This document shows, piece by piece, positions 43,362-51,637 of a stretch of DNA of 64,000 nt. The position numbers were made by a program, and so were the translations under genes. The stretch is from Bradyrhizobium sp. Ec3.3 (GTDB taxonomy: Bacteria > Pseudomonadota > Alphaproteobacteria > Rhizobiales > Xanthobacteraceae): positions 1 to 64,000 of the forward strand of contig NZ_AXAS01000015.1 of assembly GCF_000472925.1 (NCBI RefSeq), read 5' to 3'. Position 1 is the stretch's first letter. Each line of letters opens with the position of its first letter. Below the pieces are notes generated by a model. It was not told the DNA's origin, did not search any database, and saw only the letters and a program-made list of their open reading frames with translations.

Positions 43362-44159
43362 TCACGTCGCGCGGCGAGGGGATCGACCCGCCTCCACGCC
43401 GATATCCTCTTCCTCCGTCGGATACACCCCGCGCAGCACCTCCTCGAAATGGCCCTTCACCGCGTCGTTGCACAGGCAGGCCCGCAATTTGAGGCCCTCG
43501 CGGTTGTACACCAGGATCGAGCCGCGACGCGTCTCGATCAGGCCTTGCGCCTTGAACGACTGGATGACGCGGCTCGCGTAGCTACGCCCGACGCCGAGCA
43601 GGGTCGCCAGCTGCTCGTGCGTGAGCGGCACGCTGTCGTTGCCGTCGATCCGCTCCATCGCGGCCAAAATCCATTTGGCGGTGCGCTGCTCGATCGAGTG
43701 GATGGCGTTGCAGGCCGTCGACTGGAAGATCTGCGCCAGCATGCAGTCGGCGTAGCGCGCAAAGATGTTGCGCAGCGTCGGCGAGCTGCGCTTGGCGGCC
43801 TCGAGCTTGCCGACATGGATGCGCACGAAGGGGCCACCGAACTTCACGACGATCCGCGTATAGGCCGGCAGATAGCCTTCGCTGACGACGCCGCCGACGG
43901 CGCCCTCGCGGCCGACCAGAATGGTCTCGACGTCGCGGCCGTCTTCGTTGGGAACGAGGAAGGTCGCAAGCGACGGCCCGCAGGGAAAATGCACGACCTG
44001 GACGTCGTCGCCGGGATTGTAGAGCAGCTCGTTCGCCGATGTTGCCTCGGTAGTCAGATGCGCCGCGATCAGCGCGTAGTCGGCCTGGCTCAGTCGCCGC
44101 AGCAGATTGTTGTAGGGCCGGCTCGCAATCTCGGCTGTCCTGTTGCTTCGCGCATCCAT
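43362..44159 (-). CDS. Crp/Fnr family transcriptional regulator
   Basis: 265 residues. A cyclic-nucleotide-binding-type beta-roll (about 30-140) is followed by a dimer helix and a winged helix-turn-helix (about 175-225) with LTHEQLATLLGVGRSYASRVI as recognition region. The N-terminus lacks the four-cysteine cluster of Fnr, and cAMP-binding residues are not clear, so the signal is unknown. A GGAAC-N17-CGTT promoter upstream suggests control by an EcfG-type general stress sigma factor. The protein of unknown function follows. Confidence 0.9.
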   Translation of the reverse strand: MDARSNRTAEIASRPYNNLLRRLSQADYALIAAHLTTEATSANELLYNPGDDVQVVHFPCGPSLATFLVPNEDGRDVETILVGREGAVGGVVSEGYLPAYTRIVVKFGGPFVRIHVGKLEAAKRSSPTLRNIFARYADCMLAQIFQSTACNAIHSIEQRTAKWILAAMERIDGNDSVPLTHEQLATLLGVGRSYASRVIQSFKAQGLIETRRGSILVYNREGLKLRACLCNDAVKGHFEEVLRGVYPTEEEDIGVEAGRSPRRAT

Positions 44160-44234
44160 CCCAACGCTCTCCGATCTCCCCCGACATTAGCTGGTTCCGC
44201 TCGCCGCCTGTGTGCACAAGTGGACAGACGGAGA

Positions 44235-44260
44235 AACGGTGATGTGGTGCGCTTCGTTCC
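44235..44260 (-). promoter_or_regulatory. EcfG-type promoter of the Crp/Fnr gene
   Basis: On the minus strand GGAAC (44260-44256), a 17-bp spacer and CGTT (44238-44235). This matches the consensus for alphaproteobacterial general stress sigma factor EcfG. The start codon lies about 75 bp downstream. Confidence 0.65.
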
Positions 44261-44319
44261 TGGAACCTCCGATGCGCGGGGCGCAGGCATCGGGCTGAAA
44301 CCGTCTTGATTGGAACATC

Positions 44320-44727
44320 ATGCAGCCCTCAATCGACGAGACCATGCAGCGCGCTTCATTCGACGGCTCCGATGTCCCCGCCGATGTGCTGATCGTTGAG
44401 GACGATCCCATCATCGCGATCGATTTCGAAGAACGCCTGCTCGGGTTCGGCGTGAAGGATGTGCGGACAGTCGCATCCGTTGCGCGCGCACTGGATGCGA
44501 TCACCGACCGCGCGCCCGACTTTGCGCTCCTCGATGTCGAGCTGGTCCGCGAAACGAGCTTTGCGATCGCCGAGCGGCTGGTTGCGCTGAAAATCCCGTT
44601 CGTCTTCGTCACCGGCTACGGCGCGGAGACGAGGATTCCGCCCGAGTTCGCTGGCGTGCCGCGGCTGCAAAAACCCTGCTCGAGTGATGCGATGGAGGCC
44701 GCGCTGCGCGCGCGTGCCTCCAGGTAG
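44320..44727 (+). CDS. Stand-alone response-regulator receiver protein
   Basis: 135 residues consisting of one receiver domain. Acidic pocket in LIVEDDPIIAIDFEERL, phospho-acceptor aspartate in FALLDVEL, the threonine in FVTGYGAETR and lysine in LQKPC are all present. There is no output domain, so it should act through protein contact, as in phosphorelays. ATG at 44320 or 44344. No histidine kinase adjacent. Divergent from the Crp/Fnr gene and convergent with the phosphatase gene. Confidence 0.9.
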   Translation: MQPSIDETMQRASFDGSDVPADVLIVEDDPIIAIDFEERLLGFGVKDVRTVASVARALDAITDRAPDFALLDVELVRETSFAIAERLVALKIPFVFVTGYGAETRIPPEFAGVPRLQKPCSSDAMEAALRARASR

Positions 44728-44736
44728 CAGTGGGCT

Positions 44737-46284
44737 CTAAGCGAGCTTCGGATCGAGCGTCGTCGACCACAACGCGGTGTCGGCGCGGTCACGCATGGTC
44801 ACCGTCATCTGGCCGCTTGAGCCGCCGATCTTGACGTGACCGAAGAACTGCATGCCGGCCGACGGCGGCAGGTTCTGCTTGTCGAGGCCGGGCGCCTTGA
44901 CGAAACGCACCTCGGGTCCAAACGTGTTGTCCACCTCGCCCGGTCCGAACGTTCCGGCATGCAGCGGCCCCGAGACGAATTCCCAGAACGGCTCGAATTC
45001 CTGGAACTGCGCCTTGTCCGGATTGTAGTAGTTCGCGGCCGTATAGTGCACGTCGGCGGTCAGCCACACCGTGTTCCTGATCGGCGCCATCTTGATGAAG
45101 CGCAGGAGGTCGGCGATCTCGAACTCTCTCCCGCGCACCGGCCCGTCGCCCTGCGCGAAGGCTTCCGACCCCTTCTTGTTCGCAGCATCGTCGTAAACGA
45201 GGATGCTGAGCGGCATGTCGGAGGCGATCACCTTCCAGGTCGCGCGCGAGTTCAGGAGGCCGCGCTTCAGCCAGGCCATCTGATCCGGCCCGAGGAAATA
45301 GGACGCGGGGCCGTATTCCGTCTCCAGGTTCGGACCGTTGGGGCCGCGATAGCTGCGCTCGTCCAGCATGAAGACGTCGAGATGCGGGCCGTAGGAGATC
45401 TGGCGATAGACCCGGCCCGGCTCCACGATGCTCTCGCGCATCGGATACATCTCGTGGAAGGCGCGCGCGGCGCGCGCGGCGAGCAGGGTGACGTTGCGCT
45501 CCTTGTAGGCGGCCGGCAGATCCTTCGACAGCGACCAGTTGTTGGTCACCTCGTGGTCGTCCCACTGCACGAAGATCGGCACCTCGGCATTGAAGGCGCG
45601 GACATTGTCGTCGGTGAAATTGTATTTGTGCGCGGCACGGAACTCGTCGAGCGTCTCGGCGACCTTGGCCTTTTCGGGGATGGTGACGTTCTTCCAGATC
45701 TTGCCGTCGGCAAGCTTCACCTCGGAGGGGATCACGCCGTCGGCATAGATCGTGTCACCGGAATGCAGGAAGAAGTCCGGACGGTGTTTGCGCATCGCCG
45801 AGAATGTGAACATGCCGCCGTCGTCGGGATTGATGCCCCAGCCCTGGCCGGCAACGTCGCCGCCCCAGACGAAGCTGACGTCGCGGCGGTCAGCGGGCGC
45901 GGTGCGGAAGCGGCCGACCACCGGCTCGCTCTCGATCGCGGTGTGAGAGAGATCGCGGAAACGGACGCGGTAGAAGATGTCCTGACCGCCGGGCAGATTT
46001 TCGACCAGCATCTTCGCGGTGAAATCGCTCTCGGGCAGCGCGGCAATCGGCGGCAGTGCGCGGGCGTCCTTGAAGCTATCCGTCGTCGCCACCTCGACCA
46101 GCATCTGTGAGGCACGATCGGCGCGCGCCCAGACCACGCCGCCGTCGACCGTGACGTCGCCGGACTGAACGCCATGGGTGATCAGCGGCCGGTCGGCCGC
46201 GCGCGACACATAGGGCATCGCGATCGCGCCGAGTGCGCCGGCGCTGGTGGAGAGGAATTGGCGACGGGAGAATTTGATTTTCAT
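44737..46284 (-). CDS. phoD: PhoD-like alkaline phosphatase/phosphodiesterase
   Basis: 515 residues with a Tat signal (SRRQFLSTSAGALGAIAM), an N-terminal Ig-like domain (ITHGVQSGDVTVDGGVVWAR) and a PhoD metallophosphatase core. Metal ligands are in FVWGGDVAGQ, FFLHSGDTIYADG, QWDDHEVTNNW and WLTADVHYTAANYY. It should be a periplasmic calcium/iron-type phosphatase or phosphodiesterase used in phosphate scavenging; no pho box was looked for reliably. Complete and stand-alone. Confidence 0.92.
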   Translation of the reverse strand: MKIKFSRRQFLSTSAGALGAIAMPYVSRAADRPLITHGVQSGDVTVDGGVVWARADRASQMLVEVATTDSFKDARALPPIAALPESDFTAKMLVENLPGGQDIFYRVRFRDLSHTAIESEPVVGRFRTAPADRRDVSFVWGGDVAGQGWGINPDDGGMFTFSAMRKHRPDFFLHSGDTIYADGVIPSEVKLADGKIWKNVTIPEKAKVAETLDEFRAAHKYNFTDDNVRAFNAEVPIFVQWDDHEVTNNWSLSKDLPAAYKERNVTLLAARAARAFHEMYPMRESIVEPGRVYRQISYGPHLDVFMLDERSYRGPNGPNLETEYGPASYFLGPDQMAWLKRGLLNSRATWKVIASDMPLSILVYDDAANKKGSEAFAQGDGPVRGREFEIADLLRFIKMAPIRNTVWLTADVHYTAANYYNPDKAQFQEFEPFWEFVSGPLHAGTFGPGEVDNTFGPEVRFVKAPGLDKQNLPPSAGMQFFGHVKIGGSSGQMTVTMRDRADTALWSTTLDPKLA

Positions 46285-46389
46285 GGAAAGGCGTCTCGAA
46301 ATCGGTCGGGACGACTGCGGTGGCAGCCGTCACTGCGAAGCCAACGCTATATTGAGACAATGTGACGCAGCGATTACGCGCGGAAGCTT

Positions 46390-47838
46390 TTACGCGTTGC
46401 CGGCGGCGCGGAATTGGGCACCGGCGCGCTGCAGGTTCTGCGGCAGGCTGAGCAGCAGCGCCTTGCGGTCGGCGACCGCGGAGTGGAACTGGTCGAGCGC
46501 GATGTTGAAGGCGGTCAGCGCGCTTTCTTCAATGGCGCCGTGGTCGAAGCAGCGCAGCGTGTCGCGCAGGATGTCGTCGGCCTCGCCCTGCATCTGGTCG
46601 AGCTCGTCGACGGTCTCCGAGCGCCGCGCCGCCGCGATCATGTCCAGCAGCCGTTCGCGCAGATGGCTGTTGTTGTCGCGCTCGTCCTTCTTCAGGTAGC
46701 CGGCGAACCAGGCGCCGATCGAGCCCATCGCCGAGAGCGCCATCAGGCTCCACCAGATGTAGTCGCTGTATCTGTCAAGGAAGGTCTTTTCCTCGCCGTC
46801 GACGAAGGCGGCCGCGCCCGGATGCACGGGGATCACGGCGTCCTTGTCGGTGTCGGGCGTCTCGATCTTCGCCGCCAGCGGGAATTCCGTCACCAGCTGC
46901 TGGCGTATCGCGAAGAGCTGCCGGGTGAAGGCGGCGACGGTAGTGTCCGACAGGCCTTTGCGCGCCACGATGTGGTGCGCGAAGCTGATCGTCTTGACCT
47001 CGTCATCGGGCCGGTCGGGCGAGCCGCCATAGGTGCCGGCGGGGATCTCGGCGGCTTCATAGACCGGATGGTTCTGCGCGATCGCGTCGGCCGAATCGAT
47101 CGCGAGGAAGGTCGGCGTGCCGCCGTCCTTGGTGGAGGCGGCGATCGCATCCGCGGTAATCTTGCTGTTGACGGGGCCGGCGGCGAGATAGACGTCGGCC
47201 TTCTGGGTGCGGATCGCTTCGGCGGCTTCATTGGCCGGGAATTGCACGATCTCCACCTTGGCGGGATCGACGCCGTATTGCTGGAGGATCACCTTCAGGA
47301 GATTGACGTTGGCCTGGGTGCGGCCAACCACGCCGATGCGATGGCCGGCGAGCTGCGCGATCTTGGTGATCTTGGCGCCCTTCTTCTTGCCCTTGCCGGT
47401 CGCCGGGACCCAGAGCACGACGACGTTCTTGCGCAACGTCGCAACCGCCTGGGCGGTCTTCGGCACGTCGAGATCGCCGCGGATGATGGCGAGGTCGACC
47501 TTGTTCTCGGCGAGCGCCTCGGCGCTCGCGGTGGCGCCCTCGGTCTGGACCGGACGCAGCCGGACATAGCCCTTGCTCTGGACGAAAGCCTGCGTCAGCG
47601 CCTGCACGACCTTGACGTCGTCGCTGTTGGCCGGGCCAACGGCGATTTTGAGCGTCACCGGGCGCATGGCAAAATAATAGCCGCCGACGAGCGCGCCGAC
47701 GACAGCAAGCACGAACGCGAGCGAAACAAGCATGGTCTTCCGCGCCGCCGATCGCGGCGACGTCGGTGTGGGTGTTTCGGCCAGCTCCAGGCCCCCGGTC
47801 ATCGATCTCCCATACAGGCGTTTCAGGCTCGGTTTCAT
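46390..47838 (-). CDS. TAXI-family binding protein with two membrane segments and cytoplasmic tail
   Basis: 482 residues. A short cytoplasmic N-terminus, transmembrane segment at about 35-57, a periplasmic TAXI (TRAP-associated extracytoplasmic immunogenic) binding domain from LKIAVGPANSDDVK to about 350, a second transmembrane segment at about 360-382 (WWSLMALSAMGSIGAWFAGYL), and a 100-residue helical cytoplasmic tail. Ordinary TAXI proteins are soluble periplasmic TRAP receptors. No TRAP permease genes (4TM/12TM) are nearby. The topology suggests a receptor or docking protein, but function is unknown. Confidence 0.8.
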   Translation of the reverse strand: MKPSLKRLYGRSMTGGLELAETPTPTSPRSAARKTMLVSLAFVLAVVGALVGGYYFAMRPVTLKIAVGPANSDDVKVVQALTQAFVQSKGYVRLRPVQTEGATASAEALAENKVDLAIIRGDLDVPKTAQAVATLRKNVVVLWVPATGKGKKKGAKITKIAQLAGHRIGVVGRTQANVNLLKVILQQYGVDPAKVEIVQFPANEAAEAIRTQKADVYLAAGPVNSKITADAIAASTKDGGTPTFLAIDSADAIAQNHPVYEAAEIPAGTYGGSPDRPDDEVKTISFAHHIVARKGLSDTTVAAFTRQLFAIRQQLVTEFPLAAKIETPDTDKDAVIPVHPGAAAFVDGEEKTFLDRYSDYIWWSLMALSAMGSIGAWFAGYLKKDERDNNSHLRERLLDMIAAARRSETVDELDQMQGEADDILRDTLRCFDHGAIEESALTAFNIALDQFHSAVADRKALLLSLPQNLQRAGAQFRAAGNA

Positions 47839-47989
47839 CTTGGCCTGGTCATTACCCCCGCAATTGTAGCAAATTTCTTGCCCGTCAGGGTTACATCTGC
47901 GTCATGGTTAGCGGATGGAGGACAACTCCATATGAACCCCGGCGTCAGCACGGTGTTAGGGTAAAGTTCCCCTGAAGACGGAGGCGACC

Positions 47990-48295
47990 ATGACGGAGCG
48001 GCTGTCGGCGGAAGCACGCAAGCTGGCCTTGAGCGAACTATCCGGCTGGACCGAGACCGGTGGCCGCGAGGCGATCGGCAGGACGTTTACCTTTAGGGAT
48101 TTCAACCAGGCTTTCGGCTTCATGACACGTGCCGCGCTGGTGGCCGAGAAGATGGACCATCATCCCGAATGGAAGAACGTCTACAAGACGGTCGAGGTGG
48201 TGCTCTCGACCCATGATGCCGGCGGCGTCACCGCGCTCGATATCGAGCTCGCCAAGGCGATGAACGCCATCGCGACCCAGGCAGGCCTTGGCTGA
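47990..48295 (+). CDS. 4a-hydroxytetrahydrobiopterin dehydratase
   Basis: Pterin-4a-carbinolamine dehydratase (PCD/DCoH, PhhB type) of 101 residues. The core motif is [20 protein letters not shown] with the His-His-x-x-W signature, and [11 protein letters not shown] precedes it. Recycles tetrahydropterin cofactors; no aromatic hydroxylase is adjacent, and in many bacteria it serves other pterin or moonlighting roles. ATG preceded by GGAGG-like sequence. Confidence 0.94.
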   Translation: MTERLSAEARKLALSELSGWTETGGREAIGRTFTFRDFNQAFGFMTRAALVAEKMDHHPEWKNVYKTVEVVLSTHDAGGVTALDIELAKAMNAIATQAGLG

Positions 48296-48386
48296 CGTCT
48301 TGTTGCAATGCCGCCGCATCCCCATCTTGTGATCGGCATTGGATGCGGCCATCGGCCGCGCCGGCCTAAACGGGGAGTTTTGGACC

Positions 48387-48776
48387 ATGGCTGCTGCCGA
48401 ACACAGCGTCGGCTTTGAGCCGGCCGATCGGCGGGCGGAAGACCGCGAGACCGTGCGCCGGCGTTTCTGGCGCAAGCTGAAGCGCGTGGTCGCGCACCTG
48501 CCGTTCGCCGAGGATCTGCTCGCCGCCTATTACTGCGCCTTCGACAAGCAGACGCCGCGCCATGTGCAGGCATCGCTGCTGGGCGCGATCGCGTATTTCA
48601 TCCTGCCGTTCGATGTCGTGCCCGACATGCTGCCGATGCTCGGCTTCACCGATGATGCCGCCGTGCTCGCGACCGCAATCAAGCTGGTCGCCAGCCACAT
48701 CACGCCAGATCACCGCGAAGCCGCCCGCGCCGCGCTGAAGCGCGGTGTGGGCGAAGCAGAGGCGGAAGCCGCGTAG
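48387..48776 (+). CDS. YkvA/DUF1232 family membrane protein
   Basis: 129 residues. The DUF1232 core is LLGAIAYFILPFDVVPDMLPMLGFTDDA, a hydrophobic hairpin with the characteristic P-x-D pattern; the C-terminus is charged and helical. Function unknown; probably membrane-associated. The ATG at 48387 is supported by GGGGAG upstream. It follows the pterin dehydratase by 91 bp and may be co-transcribed. Confidence 0.88.
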   Translation: MAAAEHSVGFEPADRRAEDRETVRRRFWRKLKRVVAHLPFAEDLLAAYYCAFDKQTPRHVQASLLGAIAYFILPFDVVPDMLPMLGFTDDAAVLATAIKLVASHITPDHREAARAALKRGVGEAEAEAA

Positions 48777-48799
48777 TCGCGGGAGTAACACGCTCCGCC

Positions 48800-48918
48800 G
48801 TCATTGCCGGCGAAAGCGGGCAATCCAGTACGCCGCGGCTTATCCGTGTCCTTGCGCTGCCTCTGCAATACTGGATCACCCGCTCCAGTGCGCAATCGCG
48901 CACAAGGCGGGTGATGAC
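48800..48918. repeat. Interspersed inverted repeat, family C, copy 1
   Basis: gtcattgccggcgaaagcgg ... gtgatgac with inner ccagta / tactgg pairing. A related copy is at 51392-51557. Confidence 0.75.
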
Positions 48919-48951
48919 AGTGAGAGTGCAGCGCTAGCGTTCCACAAGCTC

Positions 48952-49037
48952 GTCATTGCGAGCGAAGCGAAGCAATCCAGAGATGTTTCCGCGGTGGCAG
49001 TCTGGATTTGCTTCGTCGCTTCACTCCTCGCAATGAC
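48952..49037. repeat. Interspersed inverted repeat, family B, copy 2
   Basis: gtcattgcgag ... ctcgcaatgac with gaagcaatccag inside. It directly follows copy 1 of family C and lies between convergent genes. Confidence 0.85.
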
Positions 49038-49048
49038 GGTGTTTGCCG

Positions 49049-50218
49049 CTACTTCTTCTCCGACCTCGCCTGCGCCCGCGAGCCGTTCTCCGCTTCCCAG
49101 GCCTGGAATTGCTTGAACAGCGCTTCCTTGTCGGTCTCGGACACCTTCGCCGCCGCGGGGTTCTGCTTCAGGAATGTCTCGAAGCGTTGGCGCGCCACCG
49201 GCTCGACGCCGTGGCTGTCGAGCCATTGCTGCGCCACCGGCAGCCTGTTCCAGCCCGACAACGGGGCCGCGAGCGAGACCTCTTTCCATTTCGGATGGAA
49301 GGGCGGGTTCTGCAGCGTCGGGAATTTCGTGAAGAACGCGTCCACGAACAGTGCGATCTTGCGGTAACGATCCGTCTTCGGCCCCCAATTATAGGCGGCA
49401 AGCACGGCCGGGACCGCGATCGTGTCGACCGTCTCGCCATCCTTGATCAGGTTCGGATAGTCCTTTGCCGTCAGCGTCGCCGGCAGATAGTCGCTCTGGA
49501 GCGGCTTGGCGTAGTCCACGCCCGCAAGATGGAAGCGGCCGTCATTATTGAAGGTCGAGACCGACTTGTACGGCTTGCCGCCGACCACGATCACGGCGTC
49601 GATCTCGCCGGCCTTCAGCTTCTCCATCGCGATACGCTGCTCGATATAGACGAAGTTGGCCTTGATCCCGAGCCGCTCGAACACCGTGAGCGCGGTGACG
49701 AAGGTGCCGCCATTGGGCAGGTCGACGCTGACCTTCTTGCCCTCAAGGTCCTTCAGTGTCGCGATCGACTTCGGCGCGATGACCTGCATCTCTTCATTGT
49801 AGAGCTTGGTCACGTAGGTGAACTGCTTCTTGATGTCGCTCGCAAAACCCTTGCGCTCGAGGTAGTCGAGCGTGTCGGCGCGCACGATGCCGAGATCGAC
49901 GCCCTGGAGGAACAGGATGTCGGCGACGCTCTGCACCGAGCCGCGGCCGACGATCGGCAGCACGCGCAGCTTGTTGCCGTCATCGAGCACGGAGGCGAGG
50001 TCGGCGCCGAACTGCACATAGGTGCCGCCGATGGTGCCGGTGATCAGCGTGACCGTGTTGGCGTTCAACGCCTGCTTGGTCGAGACCGATCCGAACTGGA
50101 AGATCGCCTTCAGACTGTCCGAGACCTTGCTCGGGTCGTATTCGGTCTGCTCGGCCTGTGCTGACAGGCCACACATCGTCACGATGGCGGCTAGCGCCAT
50201 TCTCAAAGCGTTACGCAT
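49049..50218 (-). CDS. TAXI-family periplasmic solute-binding protein
   Basis: 389 residues with signal peptide MRNALRMALAAIVTMCGLSAQA and a complete TAXI-type binding domain: NTVTLITGTIGGTYVQFGADL, VQSVADILFLQGVDLGIVRAD and KVSVDLPNGGTFVTAL. Such proteins bind small acids for TRAP transporters; no permease is linked. The C-terminus carries KEALFKQFQAWEAEN, which resembles SETLFRQFQAWMAEQ in the island protein at 13236-14111. It starts 26 bp after the Sel1-type gene on the same strand and is likely co-transcribed. Confidence 0.87.
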   Translation of the reverse strand: MRNALRMALAAIVTMCGLSAQAEQTEYDPSKVSDSLKAIFQFGSVSTKQALNANTVTLITGTIGGTYVQFGADLASVLDDGNKLRVLPIVGRGSVQSVADILFLQGVDLGIVRADTLDYLERKGFASDIKKQFTYVTKLYNEEMQVIAPKSIATLKDLEGKKVSVDLPNGGTFVTALTVFERLGIKANFVYIEQRIAMEKLKAGEIDAVIVVGGKPYKSVSTFNNDGRFHLAGVDYAKPLQSDYLPATLTAKDYPNLIKDGETVDTIAVPAVLAAYNWGPKTDRYRKIALFVDAFFTKFPTLQNPPFHPKWKEVSLAAPLSGWNRLPVAQQWLDSHGVEPVARQRFETFLKQNPAAAKVSETDKEALFKQFQAWEAENGSRAQARSEKK

Positions 50219-50243
50219 GATGTCCTCTGCTTAAATTGAAATC

Positions 50244-51110
50244 CTAGTCCTGAAGTTGCGTGAGGCGCGCCCGCGCCTCCGCGGATCCGAGGGCAGCGGC
50301 CTTCTGGTACCAGCTTCGTGCAGCGGCGGGATCCGCGGTGATGCTGCGCGTATCCTTGGTGCCGAGTACGGCCGGGTCAAAAGTCTGCGCCAGAACGAAC
50401 GCCGCTGTCGCATCCTGCGCATTCGCCGCGCGCTCGAGCAGCAGCCGGGCGGCGGCGATATCGCCGATGGTCATCAGGCTCCTGGCGCGCGTCATCAGTC
50501 CGGCCAGCGTGTCGGCGTCGAGCGTTTTGACGGGCTGAGGTGGCGCCAGCGGTGCGGGCGGCGGCGCGACGGGCGCGGCGGCGGCCTGTGCCGGCGTCTG
50601 CGCTTGCAGCGCGTTCTGGTAGGCGGTCGCGATCGCCTCGCGGCTCGGCGGCGCCGGCGCCGTGACTTCCCTGGCTTCTGCGGCGGCGAGTTGCATCGGG
50701 TTCGACACCCGGGCCGGATCCTTCAGCGGGGTCTGGCGTGCGACCGGGGCCGGTGGTGTCGCCGGCTCCTCGGCCGCCACGCTGCTTATCCATGCCGTAG
50801 CATTGGCGGCGAACAGGCGGCTGACGTCGGAGTGGAACAACGTGACCAGCACTGCGATCGCGGATGCGGCCAGCACGCTGGCGACGATTTGCGTCGCGAG
50901 GCCGACGCGCCGCGCGCGGCGGGGGGTAAACTCTCGTGGATCCGGCGTGCCCTGCGGATCGGACAAAAACAGCGGCATCGGATCGTGCGGTGAAAGCTCG
51001 GTCCGGTCGGCCTGTGCCAGATGATAGGGCATGGCGTCCAGATCGGTCATGACTTGCTCGGCGTCGAACGCCCGAGATGTCTTGGACAGACGGTAGGCCG
51101 TCGTCTCCAT
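50244..51110 (-). CDS. Single-pass membrane protein with Sel1-like repeats
   Basis: 288 residues. N-terminus cytoplasmic with HDPMPLFLSDP, one transmembrane segment around residues 85-106 (QIVASVLAASAIAVLVTLF), then LFAANATAW, a Pro/Ala-rich linker and C-terminal Sel1/TPR-like helices (LLLERAANAQDATAAF, SWYQKAAALGSAEARARL). The N-terminal module is shared with the island protein at 13236-14111. The ATG at 51110 has GGGGAG nine bases upstream. The TAXI gene follows 26 bp downstream. Function unknown; perhaps periplasmic scaffolding. Confidence 0.8.
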   Translation of the reverse strand: METTAYRLSKTSRAFDAEQVMTDLDAMPYHLAQADRTELSPHDPMPLFLSDPQGTPDPREFTPRRARRVGLATQIVASVLAASAIAVLVTLFHSDVSRLFAANATAWISSVAAEEPATPPAPVARQTPLKDPARVSNPMQLAAAEAREVTAPAPPSREAIATAYQNALQAQTPAQAAAAPVAPPPAPLAPPQPVKTLDADTLAGLMTRARSLMTIGDIAAARLLLERAANAQDATAAFVLAQTFDPAVLGTKDTRSITADPAAARSWYQKAAALGSAEARARLTQLQD

Positions 51111-51637
51111 GGTCTGATGCTCCCCTATTACTAAACGCAACGCGCTGGGGGCATCCCGGGTGAAGTCTTCTTATTGTTGTCCAGAAGCCCCCGCTCACTG
51201 GAACCGGTAAATCGCCGTCCGATTCAGCCCAAAAGACGACCACGGTTTGGGCGAATCAGGAAACATTTGGGTTTGATTGAGGCAAGAGCGGGACGTGCAC
51301 CGCAATTTTGATCGCGGTGGTTGAGGGAACTTTTACCATAAATCCGGCGGTCTGCTGCGAGAGGCCCGTTGCATGCACCACATTCTACGCGGTCATTCCC
51401 CGCGACCCGGCTACGCCAAGGCCGGCTACGCCAAGGCTTTAGCGTAGGCGGCGAGCGGGAAATCCAGTACGCGGCGGCTTCTCCGCATGCGCCTGACGTC
51501 GCTGGAATACTGGATCGCCCGCTCCAGTGCGCAACTGCGCGCAAGGCGGGCGATGACAGTTGGATGACAGTTGAATGTGCGGCCGGCGATGACGGCCAGG
51601 TTTGTGGCGAGCAACGTTTCGTAACATCCGCGCGACG
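51111..51637. other. Spacer with a family C repeat
   Basis: 527 bp without a supported gene. It contains the family C repeat (51392-51557) and presumably the promoter of the Sel1-type gene. Confidence 0.6.
51392..51557. repeat. Interspersed inverted repeat, family C, copy 2
   Basis: Resembles 48800-48918: aatccagtacgcggcggctt, then tactggatcgcccgctccag and gggcgatgac. An inner duplication of ggctacgccaagg is special to this copy. Confidence 0.7.
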
